Positions 12,216 to 20,535 of a DNA stretch of 42,043 nt are shown in pieces; position 1 is the first letter of the stretch; the number at the start of each line of letters is the position of its first letter. The notes under the pieces were generated by a model that was given only the letters and a program-made list of their open reading frames with translations, was not told the DNA's origin and searched no databases. A program made the position numbers and the translations under genes. Source of the DNA: an uncultured Prevotellaceae bacterium (GTDB taxonomy: Bacteria > Bacteroidota > Bacteroidia > Bacteroidales > Bacteroidaceae); the NCBI GenBank assembly GCA_902788605.1, contig CADAKX010000017.1, positions 1 to 42,043 on the forward strand, written 5' to 3'.

Positions 12216-15200
12216 ATTTCTTGATGAACTTCACCGTCTTGGTGTGGCCCTGACTATCCGTGATGCGGGCGATATAACAGCCGCCGCGCTGCGGGGTGGC
12301 TACGGGTTGGCCAGACAGATTGAAGAACAGCACCTGTTGCTGACCCGTGATAGCCGCCATGTTGACCTCGTCGATGGCCGTGGGAACCTCAGGCTGCTCC
12401 ACTGCAGTGAGGTAGCTCGTTGCCATGTTGGTCTTGGCGATGGTGGGAATGTTCATCACATAGACATTGTTGGTGCCATCGGGATAACGGCCCACGGTCT
12501 GGTCGCTGCCGTGCTGCGTGTAGGTCAGTCGGTCGCTCCACGACTGGTCGGCCGCCGTGAGCATCAGTGTGCCACCCTCGGCCTCCAGCTTAAACTGCGC
12601 ATGCAACTGACTCACCGGCTCCAGTTTGTCGCACCAGATGATGAGGTGGCCGTGGGCAGGAATCACCGTCTCGGCACCAGCAATCTGGTACTTCTGTGGC
12701 TTTTCCACCCTGTCGGTGAGATACATGCCAGCCACATCCACCGGTTCCGAGGTGTTGTTGTAGAGTTCTATCCAGTCGTTGCGCTTAAAGTAGTCGTTGA
12801 CATAGATTTCGTTGGAAGCGCTCACCTCGTTGATGCGTACGGGCACAAAGCCATCGGCGGTGCGCTCCTCGCTGGAGAGCGGCGTGAAGCAAGCCTCCAT
12901 CTTGATGGAACTGCCGGTGGGCATACTCATCACGGGACGTGAGGACACCTGACTGCCATTCTTCTTCCAGCACTTGAACTTGTAGCCCGCCGGTGCGATA
13001 GCCTCCAGTTTGACCGAGCTGAAGAGGTAGCCATTGAAATAGGTGTGGGGCACGGTGATGCCGTTGATGGTGATTGTCGCTCCCTCGGTGTCGGCCTTCA
13101 GCTCCACCGCCTGCTTGTTGACGTTGGTCAGCTTCAGGATCTTGGCCTGTTTCATATAGTCGGCCATGGTTGAGGCTCGTCCGCTGAGGTTGTTTTTCAG
13201 CATGTCGGCGGCACGGTTGTTGTCGTGTCCGTCGTTGATGCCCATCTGTTTCATGAGCTGAGCCATGGGCTGCACGTTGTCCAGCAGTTCGTCGATGATC
13301 TCGAAGGCGCTGTTCTCCTCGAAGACGCTGCCGCCCATTAGGCAGAAGGTGTCGATGAACTTGCGGCGATAGGTGTCGTGGTTCATCATGTTCTGGAAGA
13401 ACTTCACGAACTTCATGCTCTGGTTGTGCGTGGTGATATAGTCGAACGGACTGTCGGGGATATCGCTGCTGATGCGACCGAAGACATAGTCCAGGTCGAA
13501 GCTGATGAAGCGATAGCGGCCGTCGTGACGACTGCGATAGGCCTTGATGTTGTTGTTGGGCCAGTCGGAGTTGAGCAGATAGAGTTCCATGGCCATATAG
13601 TTGGTATATTCGTCGATGTCGAGCAGGGTGGTGAGTTCTTCGTAAGCCCCCTCGTCGTTGATGCGCTCGCCCAACTCGAAGATATGCTTGATGACGCTGT
13701 CGTTGCCCTGCTTCATTTCGAAGTTCTCGAACATGTCAATCTCATCGTCGTCGTATCCCCAGTTGGCATAGACGAACTTATCGTTGTTGACCTCGCGCAG
13801 ATTGAGTACACCACGCAGGTCGCCGTTGACATATTCGATGACGGGCACATAGGACTGCACCTCGAGGTCGATGCCCGAGCGCTGGATGATGGTCTCCAGG
13901 GCGGGATCCACGAATCGGGAGTTGTTCAGCCATACATCATTACCGCCATTGCGAATGAGGATGGCCTTTTCGCGGTCGTAAGGCTTCTGGGGGAAGAACT
14001 GGAAGTCGAAGTGGTTCTGACCATCGAAGATCTTATTGGCCTTCAGCTTGAACGAGCGGTAGCGCTGTGAGCGTGTCCAGCCGCCCGACACGCTGATGTT
14101 GACATCCTGGTTGAACAGCATCTCGCCATCGGTGCCGATATACGAGAAGTTCACGGGGCGGTCCCAGTCCATATTATAGTTGCGGGGCGAGTCCTGGCCA
14201 TTGCCGGTCTTGCCGTTGGTACCGTCGCCATCGCAGTCGAAGCCAATCTTCGGGTCGGTAAAGAACTTCTTGTTGCCAACGATAGAGATGACGGGCAGCG
14301 TGTATTCGTTGTTGGTCTTGATATAGCTGCGCGTGACGGGAACGCTAGGCAGATAGCCCTCCTTATAGAGGCGCACGGTGAGGTTGGTGGTCTTGTCGAG
14401 GGCAAAGATGCCATCCTTGCTCTCCTTGCTGTTGCCGGCAGGAGACACCTCGCCGCCTTCATCCTCGAAGGACTCCCAATAGACGTCGTCGATATAGAAG
14501 TTGTTGGGCTGACCCGTGAGGTTGTTGAGGTTGAAGGCGATGGTCTGCAGTTCCGACGGAGAGGGATCGTCGCCCCACATGCCGCCAGTGCTGCCCGTCT
14601 GGTCGTTGGAGATGGTGCCTTCGCGCTCAAACTCCTGCCACTCGGTGGTGACGTTGAAGGTGTTGCCATCCTGGAACATCTTCCAATGGATATAGCTGCC
14701 CGGTGTGCGATGCGCCTGGGCGTCGATATTACACGGCACGTCGGCACGGATCTTCATGCGGAAGCGGTATTTGTCGCCGGCATTCCAGATGTGGTCGGGG
14801 GTATAGACAAAGAACTGCGTGTCCCATGAGTTCTCGGGATTGGCAATGGCATGCACCTTGATGCCTCGCGAGTTCTCATAGCCAATGCCATCGATGATAT
14901 TGGTCTCCAGCTTGCCGCTGCGGTCGCCATCCTTGCCCACCAGGCAAGTCACGTCGTCGCCTTCGCAGTCGCTGTTCTTCACCCAGTTGGTCCAGGGTGA
15001 CTTGGGTTCCACGTAATACAGTTCCCATGACATATCGTCGAAGTAGAAGTTGTTCTCCTGGGCGGCTTCGTTGAGGTTGAAGGCGATGGCCGCCATTCCA
15101 TTCTTGCCTGCCTGTTGCTCGGTGATCTCGCCCTCATAGGTGAACTCCTGCCATTGGGTAGTGATATTATAATTGTTGCCCAGCATCTGCCAGTGGATGT

Positions 15201-16140
15201 AGGTGCCGGGTTTCTCGTGCGACTGTATGGAGACGTTGGCATTCTTGTCGGCACGGGCTTTCATCTTGAAGCGAAACTTGTCGCCAGCCTTCAGCGTGTA
15301 GTCGTGGGCATAGACAAAGAACTGCGTGCTCCAGGCATTCTGGGGGTTGGCAATGGCATGCACCCTGACGCCACGCGAGTTGTCATAGCCCACACCATCG
15401 GTGATGCGGGGCACATCGCCATCCCCATCGCCGTCGCGACAGATGAAACACGAGGCATCGTCGCCCTCGCAGTTGCCGTTGCTCAGCATCTCGATCCACT
15501 CGGGCGTCGGCTCTTCTTCGCCTTCTGGGTCTTCGGCAGGGTTGTTTGTCGGTGCTCCGGGCAGACTGCCATCGGTGGTGTACATCAGGCGCGTGCCTTC
15601 GGGAATATTGACTTTGACGGTGAGTGACCCCTGGAAGATTTTGCTGTCGGTATCAATCTTGGGGGCATCCAAGCGCTCACTGGCAAAGACGGCTGTGGTG
15701 TTGGTTGCCTCGGGTGTGGCATCAGCCGTCCATCCCCATAGCTCGCCGCCATCGGTGATGCGGGCATAGGAGGTGCGGCTCTTGGCCTCAGGATAGGTCA
15801 GGTCGGTGATGAGCTGTCCGTTCTTGTCGCTCAGACAGATGGTACCGCCATCGCAGTCGAGCTTAAACGGTGCCTGCGACTCCTTGATATCGTTGGAGCC
15901 CAGCCAGATGACCTTGAATCCCTTGGCAGGGATAGAACCAATATCTGAAGGCATCTGCCATAGCTTCAGGTTGTCGGCATCGTTGCTCAGGTACATCCCG
16001 CCCAGGTTAACGGCCTGTTCGGTGGGATTGTAGAGCTCGATCCAACTGTCGAAATTGGTTGCGGGACTGATTACGGTGCCTGCGTTCGAGGCCATCAACT
16101 CGTTGATTACTACAATGATGGATAATAGGGTTGACAACAT
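12214..16140 (-). CDS. CotH kinase-family secreted protein with lamin-tail and carbohydrate-binding-like domains
   Basis: This 1308-residue protein begins with a lamin-tail domain (about 11-145, INELMASNAG, WIELYNP). The first half of a chitobiase-C-like Ig domain follows (160-195, MYTTDGSLPG). Two tandem carbohydrate-binding-like repeats come next (about 213-377 and 384-556; both contain WVKNSDCEGDD- or NGNCEGDD-like starts and NNFYxDDxxWE ends). The second half of the Ig domain is at 568-607 (DKTTNLTVRLYKEGYLPS). A CotH kinase-like domain is at about 610-1000, with FDLDYVFGR as metal site, then a second lamin-tail domain near 1140-1255 and a C-terminal segment ending KTVKFIKK resembling a sorting tail. 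CotH proteins can be atypical kinases; activity here is untested. Only about 10 residues precede the first domain, an unusually short secretion signal. No -7 box was found upstream. Confidence 0.85.
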   Translation of the reverse strand: MLSTLLSIIVVINELMASNAGTVISPATNFDSWIELYNPTEQAVNLGGMYLSNDADNLKLWQMPSDIGSIPAKGFKVIWLGSNDIKESQAPFKLDCDGGTICLSDKNGQLITDLTYPEAKSRTSYARITDGGELWGWTADATPEATNTTAVFASERLDAPKIDTDSKIFQGSLTVKVNIPEGTRLMYTTDGSLPGAPTNNPAEDPEGEEEPTPEWIEMLSNGNCEGDDASCFICRDGDGDGDVPRITDGVGYDNSRGVRVHAIANPQNAWSTQFFVYAHDYTLKAGDKFRFKMKARADKNANVSIQSHEKPGTYIHWQMLGNNYNITTQWQEFTYEGEITEQQAGKNGMAAIAFNLNEAAQENNFYFDDMSWELYYVEPKSPWTNWVKNSDCEGDDVTCLVGKDGDRSGKLETNIIDGIGYENSRGIKVHAIANPENSWDTQFFVYTPDHIWNAGDKYRFRMKIRADVPCNIDAQAHRTPGSYIHWKMFQDGNTFNVTTEWQEFEREGTISNDQTGSTGGMWGDDPSPSELQTIAFNLNNLTGQPNNFYIDDVYWESFEDEGGEVSPAGNSKESKDGIFALDKTTNLTVRLYKEGYLPSVPVTRSYIKTNNEYTLPVISIVGNKKFFTDPKIGFDCDGDGTNGKTGNGQDSPRNYNMDWDRPVNFSYIGTDGEMLFNQDVNISVSGGWTRSQRYRSFKLKANKIFDGQNHFDFQFFPQKPYDREKAILIRNGGNDVWLNNSRFVDPALETIIQRSGIDLEVQSYVPVIEYVNGDLRGVLNLREVNNDKFVYANWGYDDDEIDMFENFEMKQGNDSVIKHIFELGERINDEGAYEELTTLLDIDEYTNYMAMELYLLNSDWPNNNIKAYRSRHDGRYRFISFDLDYVFGRISSDIPDSPFDYITTHNQSMKFVKFFQNMMNHDTYRRKFIDTFCLMGGSVFEENSAFEIIDELLDNVQPMAQLMKQMGINDGHDNNRAADMLKNNLSGRASTMADYMKQAKILKLTNVNKQAVELKADTEGATITINGITVPHTYFNGYLFSSVKLEAIAPAGYKFKCWKKNGSQVSSRPVMSMPTGSSIKMEACFTPLSSEERTADGFVPVRINEVSASNEIYVNDYFKRNDWIELYNNTSEPVDVAGMYLTDRVEKPQKYQIAGAETVIPAHGHLIIWCDKLEPVSQLHAQFKLEAEGGTLMLTAADQSWSDRLTYTQHGSDQTVGRYPDGTNNVYVMNIPTIAKTNMATSYLTAVEQPEVPTAIDEVNMAAITGQQQVLFFNLSGQPVATPQRGGCYIARITDSQGHTKTVKFIKK

Positions 16141-16210
16141 AATATTTATATAATTATAGGTCTTAATATCTTTAAATAATACGTTGGAACTATCCTTTTC
16201 CCGAAAAAAA

Positions 16211-16243
16211 GTATTCCAGACACTCCTTGAGCGTCTGGAATAC
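16211..16243 (-). terminator. terminator of glmM
   Basis: GTATTCCAGAC (16211-16221) pairs with GTCTGGAATAC (16233-16243). On the minus strand TTTTTTT follows. It lies 29 nt after the glmM stop. Confidence 0.88.
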
Positions 16244-16272
16244 CTAAGATATAATATATGTGGTTATGTTAT

Positions 16273-17679
16273 TTACTGCATGTCGTAAACCACCTGCATG
16301 AGACGCTTGCCCAGGGCATCAGCCTCGTCCATGGTCTGAGCCTCGCTGTAAACACGGATGATGGGCTCGGTATTTGACTTGCGCAGGTGAACCCACTTGG
16401 TGGGGAAGTCAATCTTCACACCGTCGATGTCGTTGACGGTGGCCTCGGAATCGGCAGCAAACATCTCCTTGACCTTCACCAGAATGGCATCAACATCGGT
16501 CTCGGGAGTGAGGTCGATGCGGTTCTTGGCAATCTGATAGTCGGGGAACGTCTTGCGCAGTTCGCTGGCCTTCATGCCCTTCTGTGCCAGACTGCTGAGG
16601 AACAGGCCGATACCTACGAGGGCATCACGACCGTAATGGCTCTCGGGATAGATGACTCCACCATTGCCCTCGCCGCCAATCACAGCACCTACTTCCTTCA
16701 TCTTGGTGGTGACGTTGACCTCGCCTACAGCAGCAGCGGTGTACTTACCACCGTGCTTCTCGGTGACGTCGCGCAGGGCGCGGGTAGAAGAGAGGTTAGA
16801 GACGGTATTCAAGCTAGTGGAACTAGTTGAACTAGTCTGACTAGTTTTACTAGCACCCAGCACATAGTCAGCCACTGAAACAAGGGTATATTCCTCGCCA
16901 AACATCTTGCCATCTTCGCAAATGAATGCCAGACGGTCGACATCGGGATCAACAACGATACCCAGATCGAAGCCACCCTGACGCATCTTATCCATGATGC
17001 CCTGCAGGTTCTTCTCCAGAGGCTCGGGGTTATGGGCAAACTGACCGGTGCATTCGCCGTTCAGAATCTCGAAATCCACACCCAGTGCCTTGAAGAGATC
17101 GGGCAGGATGATGCCACCAACCGAGTTGATGGTGTCGGCGCAGACACGGAACTTGCGGGCCTTGATAGCCTCGACATCTACCAGACGGAGGTCAAGCACC
17201 GACTGGATGTGCTGCTGGTTCATGGTGTCGTCCTTGATGACACGGCCCAACTTCTCCACAGGAGCGTAGTCGAAGTCCTCTTTCTCGGCAATAGCCAGTA
17301 CCTCGGCGCCGTCGGCAGCGGTCAGGAACTCGCCCTCGCTGTTCAGCAACTTCAGGGCGTTCCACTGGGTGGGGTTGTGGCTGGCGGTGATGATGATACC
17401 GCCGTCGGCCTTGTGCCAGCGTACAGCCAACTCGGTGGTTGGCGTGGTGGCCAGACCGATATCAATGACTTCGTATCCCATGCCAACCAGTGTGCCGCAA
17501 ACGACGTCGCGCACCATGGGGCCAGAGATACGTCCATCACGACCAACGACAATCTTCTTGCCGCCGATGAATGTGGCATAGGCCGTTGTGAACTTGACAA
17601 TGTCCAGAGGATTCAGTGTGTCACCCGTGTGGCCACCAATGGTGCCACGGATACCTGATATAGATTTAATGAGTGTCAT
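16273..17679 (-). CDS. glmM: phosphoglucosamine mutase-type phosphohexomutase
   Basis: This 468-residue alpha-D-phosphohexomutase is most likely GlmM, converting glucosamine-6-phosphate to glucosamine-1-phosphate for UDP-GlcNAc synthesis. Visible are the start KSISGIRGTIGG, the phosphoserine loop GGIIITASHNPTQWNALKLL, the metal loop VVDPDVDRLAFICEDG, the sugar-binding GGEGNGGVIYPESHYGRDAL, and the phosphate-binding RKSNTEPIIRVYSE. A Ser/Thr stretch (SKTSQTSSTSSTS, about residues 276-288) is encoded by 9-bp tandem repeats and sits in the loop before NTVSNLSSTRAL. Its start overlaps the DUF4827 stop by ATGA. A phosphomannomutase specificity cannot be fully excluded. Confidence 0.88.
   Translation of the reverse strand: MTLIKSISGIRGTIGGHTGDTLNPLDIVKFTTAYATFIGGKKIVVGRDGRISGPMVRDVVCGTLVGMGYEVIDIGLATTPTTELAVRWHKADGGIIITASHNPTQWNALKLLNSEGEFLTAADGAEVLAIAEKEDFDYAPVEKLGRVIKDDTMNQQHIQSVLDLRLVDVEAIKARKFRVCADTINSVGGIILPDLFKALGVDFEILNGECTGQFAHNPEPLEKNLQGIMDKMRQGGFDLGIVVDPDVDRLAFICEDGKMFGEEYTLVSVADYVLGASKTSQTSSTSSTSLNTVSNLSSTRALRDVTEKHGGKYTAAAVGEVNVTTKMKEVGAVIGGEGNGGVIYPESHYGRDALVGIGLFLSSLAQKGMKASELRKTFPDYQIAKNRIDLTPETDVDAILVKVKEMFAADSEATVNDIDGVKIDFPTKWVHLRKSNTEPIIRVYSEAQTMDEADALGKRLMQVVYDMQ
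16814..16853. repeat. 9-bp in-frame minisatellite in glmM
   Basis: Four 9-bp units (16814, 16823, 16832, 16841), each beginning CTAGT, plus a terminal CTAG, give repeated ACTAGT hexamers. They encode (T-S-x)n on the minus strand. The unit length keeps the frame whatever the copy number. Confidence 0.88.
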
Positions 17680-18308
17680 AAATCGTTGGTTTTTTGGAAT
17701 GTTAATTCATAGAAGTACGGATAGACATAGCTGGATGCCACCGTGTGACCCTGCGTGTGGGGCACAATGAGGCGCACCTTGGAAATGTGGTCGTCGGCAT
17801 TGCGTGCACGACCCACATTGATATAGGGGAAGGGTGCCATGAGGCCGGTGGGAACAGAACTGAGTGAATAGGTGTTATACATCAGACTGCCTGCTACGAA
17901 GGAAGCCGAATAGTTGCTTCCGCTACGTGTGACGATCATATAGTCGGGATCGTATGCGTCCTTGCTGTTGGTGATCTGGGTGCCATCCATGATGTTCATC
18001 TCCTTAAAACGGCAGATGAGCGTGGTCTGCTTACCATCCTCAAGGGGATTACCGCAACCTTTGTAGATAATCTGCATGTAAACACCGGTGTTGTTCAGGT
18101 AGACATACTCGTTCTTGCTGACGTCGGTCACATTACCCTGGGCATGGAACTGATCCTCGTTGATGACAACGATGCTGGAGTCTGAGATAAACTGGCGGAT
18201 GGCGTCGCGTTCTTTCTCTTTCTTCTCGCCATAGGTCTCGTAATTATCGCAGGCTATGAATGCGGTCATGCAGCACAAGGCAGCCAATGCAAAAAATATT
18301 TTTCTCAT
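17676..18308 (-). CDS. DUF4827 family lipoprotein, possibly peptidyl-prolyl isomerase-like
   Basis: This 210-residue lipoprotein has the signal MRKIFFALAALCCMTAFIAC with the lipobox Cys at residue 20, then NYETYGEKKEKERDAIRQFI. The pattern is DUF4827, a Bacteroidales lipoprotein whose C-terminal part recalls FKBP-type folds. The body has a TGVYMQIIYKGCGNP segment and ends in a strand-rich KVRLIVPHTQGH...PYFYELTF. I chose ATG at 18308; the frame extends three codons to a GTG. A -7 box is at 18340-18347. It is translationally coupled to glmM. Function is unknown. Confidence 0.78.
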   Translation of the reverse strand: MRKIFFALAALCCMTAFIACDNYETYGEKKEKERDAIRQFISDSSIVVINEDQFHAQGNVTDVSKNEYVYLNNTGVYMQIIYKGCGNPLEDGKQTTLICRFKEMNIMDGTQITNSKDAYDPDYMIVTRSGSNYSASFVAGSLMYNTYSLSSVPTGLMAPFPYINVGRARNADDHISKVRLIVPHTQGHTVASSYVYPYFYELTFQKTNDL

Positions 18309-18339
18309 AAATATCACTTGTCTGTTTCTATATCGGGCG

Positions 18340-18347
18340 CAAAGGTA
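18340..18347 (-). promoter_or_regulatory. -7 box of the DUF4827-glmM operon
   Basis: TACCTTTG on the minus strand, 31 nt upstream of the ATG at 18308. Confidence 0.68.
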
Positions 18348-18444
18348 CTATTTTTAATTGATAAATAATCTATGACGCATCATATTTTTTGTTATCTGAA
18401 CGATTTTTCTTAACAATTAACCTTTCAGAATAACAATTTACCTT

Positions 18445-19482
18445 TCAGCCAGCCAATTTGTCGGCAAAAGCCTGGAATGCCCGTTTGGTAATCTCTACAG
18501 CCTCGTCGAGTGAGCACTCCAGTCGGCCGCCCGAAGCATTCAGGTGTCCGCCACCGTTGAAGAACTGCGCAGCCACCTCGTTGCAGGGGAAGTCGTCCAC
18601 CGAGCGCAGGGAAACCCAGATTAGATTCTCCTTCTCGGTGTCTTCGCGGAGCGAGATGCTCAGCTTCAGGCCCTTGATCTGCTGGGGAATGTTGACCAGT
18701 CCCTCGGCATCGCCCTTGATAAACTGGAAACGCTTAAGGTCGTTGCGGCTCAGGGTGAAGTAGGCTGCATGTAGAGATGCATCATATACCAGCTTCTCGT
18801 AGAGCACATAGCCCATCAGGCGGATGCGGTTCTCCGAGTAGTTGTGGTAGACATTGCGATAGATCTTGTCTTTGTTGATCTGCTTGGTGAGTAACTGGCC
18901 GATGATGAAGAAGATATCGGGATCGTTGGAGTTGAAGGTGAAGCCGCCGGTATCGGTCATCATGCCGCAATAAACGGGAACGGCAAAATGCTTGTTGGCC
19001 TGCTCGAAGAGCCCCAACTGCCACGCCAGGCGGAAGACCAGTTCGCAGGTGGATGAGGCCTTGGGGCGTGATACCATGAGTGCAGCATCGATATCGGGAT
19101 TCAGGTGGTGGTCAATGATTATCTTCTTGGCAGACGACGCCTTGAGGGTAGCTGCCATCTCGCCAGTGCGGTCCAGCGTGTTGATGTCGAGGCAGACAAT
19201 CAGGTCGGCATGCTTCAGCGTCCAGTCACATCCCTCCTTGTGCTTGTCGTAACGGATAATCTTCTCGCTGTTGGGAAGCCACTGCAGGAAGTCGGGATAC
19301 TGGTCGGGGATAATCACCTGTGGCTGCTTGCCCATCATCCTCAGACACTCGGCAAAACCCAAGCAGGAGCCGATGGCATCACCGTCGGGACTCCTGTGAC
19401 TGACACAGATGATGGTCTCTGAATGATGAACAAGCGTGCGAAGTTGCTCGCACGCTTGTTCGGTAAGTATGTTTTCAAGCAT
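18445..19482 (-). CDS. DHH/DHHA1 phosphoesterase (NrnA-type oligoribonuclease/pAp phosphatase)
   Basis: This 345-residue protein has the DHH motifs in order: SHRSPDGDAIGSCLG at about residue 30, LIVCLDINTLDRTG at about residue 95, the signature IIIDHHLNPD at about residue 126, and CGMMTDTGGFTF near residue 172. The DHHA1 glycine motif FFNGGGHLNASGGRLE is near residue 310. NrnA-type enzymes degrade short oligoribonucleotides and dephosphorylate pAp; either activity or both is possible. It lies 30 nt downstream of the nucleotidyltransferase gene on the same strand, with no promoter between, so they are probably co-transcribed. Confidence 0.9.
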   Translation of the reverse strand: MLENILTEQACEQLRTLVHHSETIICVSHRSPDGDAIGSCLGFAECLRMMGKQPQVIIPDQYPDFLQWLPNSEKIIRYDKHKEGCDWTLKHADLIVCLDINTLDRTGEMAATLKASSAKKIIIDHHLNPDIDAALMVSRPKASSTCELVFRLAWQLGLFEQANKHFAVPVYCGMMTDTGGFTFNSNDPDIFFIIGQLLTKQINKDKIYRNVYHNYSENRIRLMGYVLYEKLVYDASLHAAYFTLSRNDLKRFQFIKGDAEGLVNIPQQIKGLKLSISLREDTEKENLIWVSLRSVDDFPCNEVAAQFFNGGGHLNASGGRLECSLDEAVEITKRAFQAFADKLAG

Positions 19483-19512
19483 CTGCTTTATACTGTTTCT
19501 TCTCTTTTATTC

Positions 19513-20424
19513 TTAAAAGAGCTTGTTAGGATAAACACCCTCGTCAACCAACTTCTGGATGCGGGCAACGGTGGCATCACGGTCGGCGGCATAGGTCACA
19601 CCGAACCATACGCTGGTGGTGTCGAGCACCTCGCAGGTGGCTGTACCCTCGTTGATGAGCTTGTTGACCATCAAGGGGATAAAGAACTCGGCCTTCAGGT
19701 TCTCCATGTTCTTAGGATCGCTGAGGAACTCCTTGAAGTAAGCCTCAGAGTGCTCGAAGTAGTCGGGTGTGAAGCCCCACATGTTCATTGATACGGGCAC
19801 GTTCTCCTCCAGGGGCTGCCATTCGCCCTGCTCGTCCTTATACTTGATCACGCCGTCCATGCGCAGGATCTCGGTACGCTCTACCACGTCGGTCAGATGA
19901 CGCTTGTCGTTGTAAGCACATACGCCACGAGCCACAGAACCGTTCTCACTCAGGGTGTTGCATACGCGGAAGCCCACCATGGCGTACTGGTTCTTAGCAC
20001 CCTCGGGCAGGTTGCTGAGGTACTTGCCAATCTGCATGAAAGCATCGCGGCCATAGAAGTCGTCGCAGTTGATAACGCAGAAAGGCTCCTTGATCACGTC
20101 CTTGCCCATCAGTACGGCGTGGTTGGTACCCCAAGGCTTTACACGACCTTCTGGAACCTTGAAGCCCTCGGGCAGTGCGTCAAGAGCCTGGAAGCAGAGC
20201 TCGCAGGGCACCTGGCCTTCGTATTTAGAAAGGATCTGAGTGCGGAACTGCTCCTCGAAATCCTTACGGATGACCCAAACGATCTTGCCGAATCCAGCCT
20301 GGATGGCATCGTAGATACTGTAGTCCATAATGGTCTCTCCGTTGGGACCCAGACCATCAAGTTGTTTCAAACCACCGTAGCGGCTACCCATGCCAGCGGC
20401 AAGGAGGAAAAGAGTAGGTTTCAT
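19513..20424 (-). CDS. sugar-phosphate nucleotidyltransferase
   Basis: This 303-residue protein has the nucleotidyltransferase signature LFLLAAGMGSRYGGLKQLDG at residues 5-24 and GETIMDYSIYDAIQ. The metal-binding region is CVINCDDFYGRDAF, and GTNHAVLMGKDV is also visible. It resembles RfbA/GlmU-like NTP transferases but lacks an acyltransferase domain. The activated sugar cannot be read. It has its own -7 box at 20462-20469 and leads into the DHH gene. Confidence 0.85.
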   Translation of the reverse strand: MKPTLFLLAAGMGSRYGGLKQLDGLGPNGETIMDYSIYDAIQAGFGKIVWVIRKDFEEQFRTQILSKYEGQVPCELCFQALDALPEGFKVPEGRVKPWGTNHAVLMGKDVIKEPFCVINCDDFYGRDAFMQIGKYLSNLPEGAKNQYAMVGFRVCNTLSENGSVARGVCAYNDKRHLTDVVERTEILRMDGVIKYKDEQGEWQPLEENVPVSMNMWGFTPDYFEHSEAYFKEFLSDPKNMENLKAEFFIPLMVNKLINEGTATCEVLDTTSVWFGVTYAADRDATVARIQKLVDEGVYPNKLF

Positions 20425-20461
20425 TTTAGCTATGTTTTTTAAGTGTTTAACATTTCTGTTG

Positions 20462-20469
20462 CAAAGTTA
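20462..20469 (-). promoter_or_regulatory. -7 box of the nucleotidyltransferase-DHH unit
   Basis: TAACTTTG on the minus strand, 37 nt upstream of the ATG at 20424. Confidence 0.63.
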
Positions 20470-20535
20470 CGAAAAAAAAGTGAAGCGAGAAGGGTGATAG
20501 TGAATAATTTTCTAATGCTCTACAAAAATTAACAA

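Noticed and set aside
13378-14070. 230-residue plus-strand open frame
   Set aside because: It is antisense to the CotH kinase domain, with no start signal or family motif.
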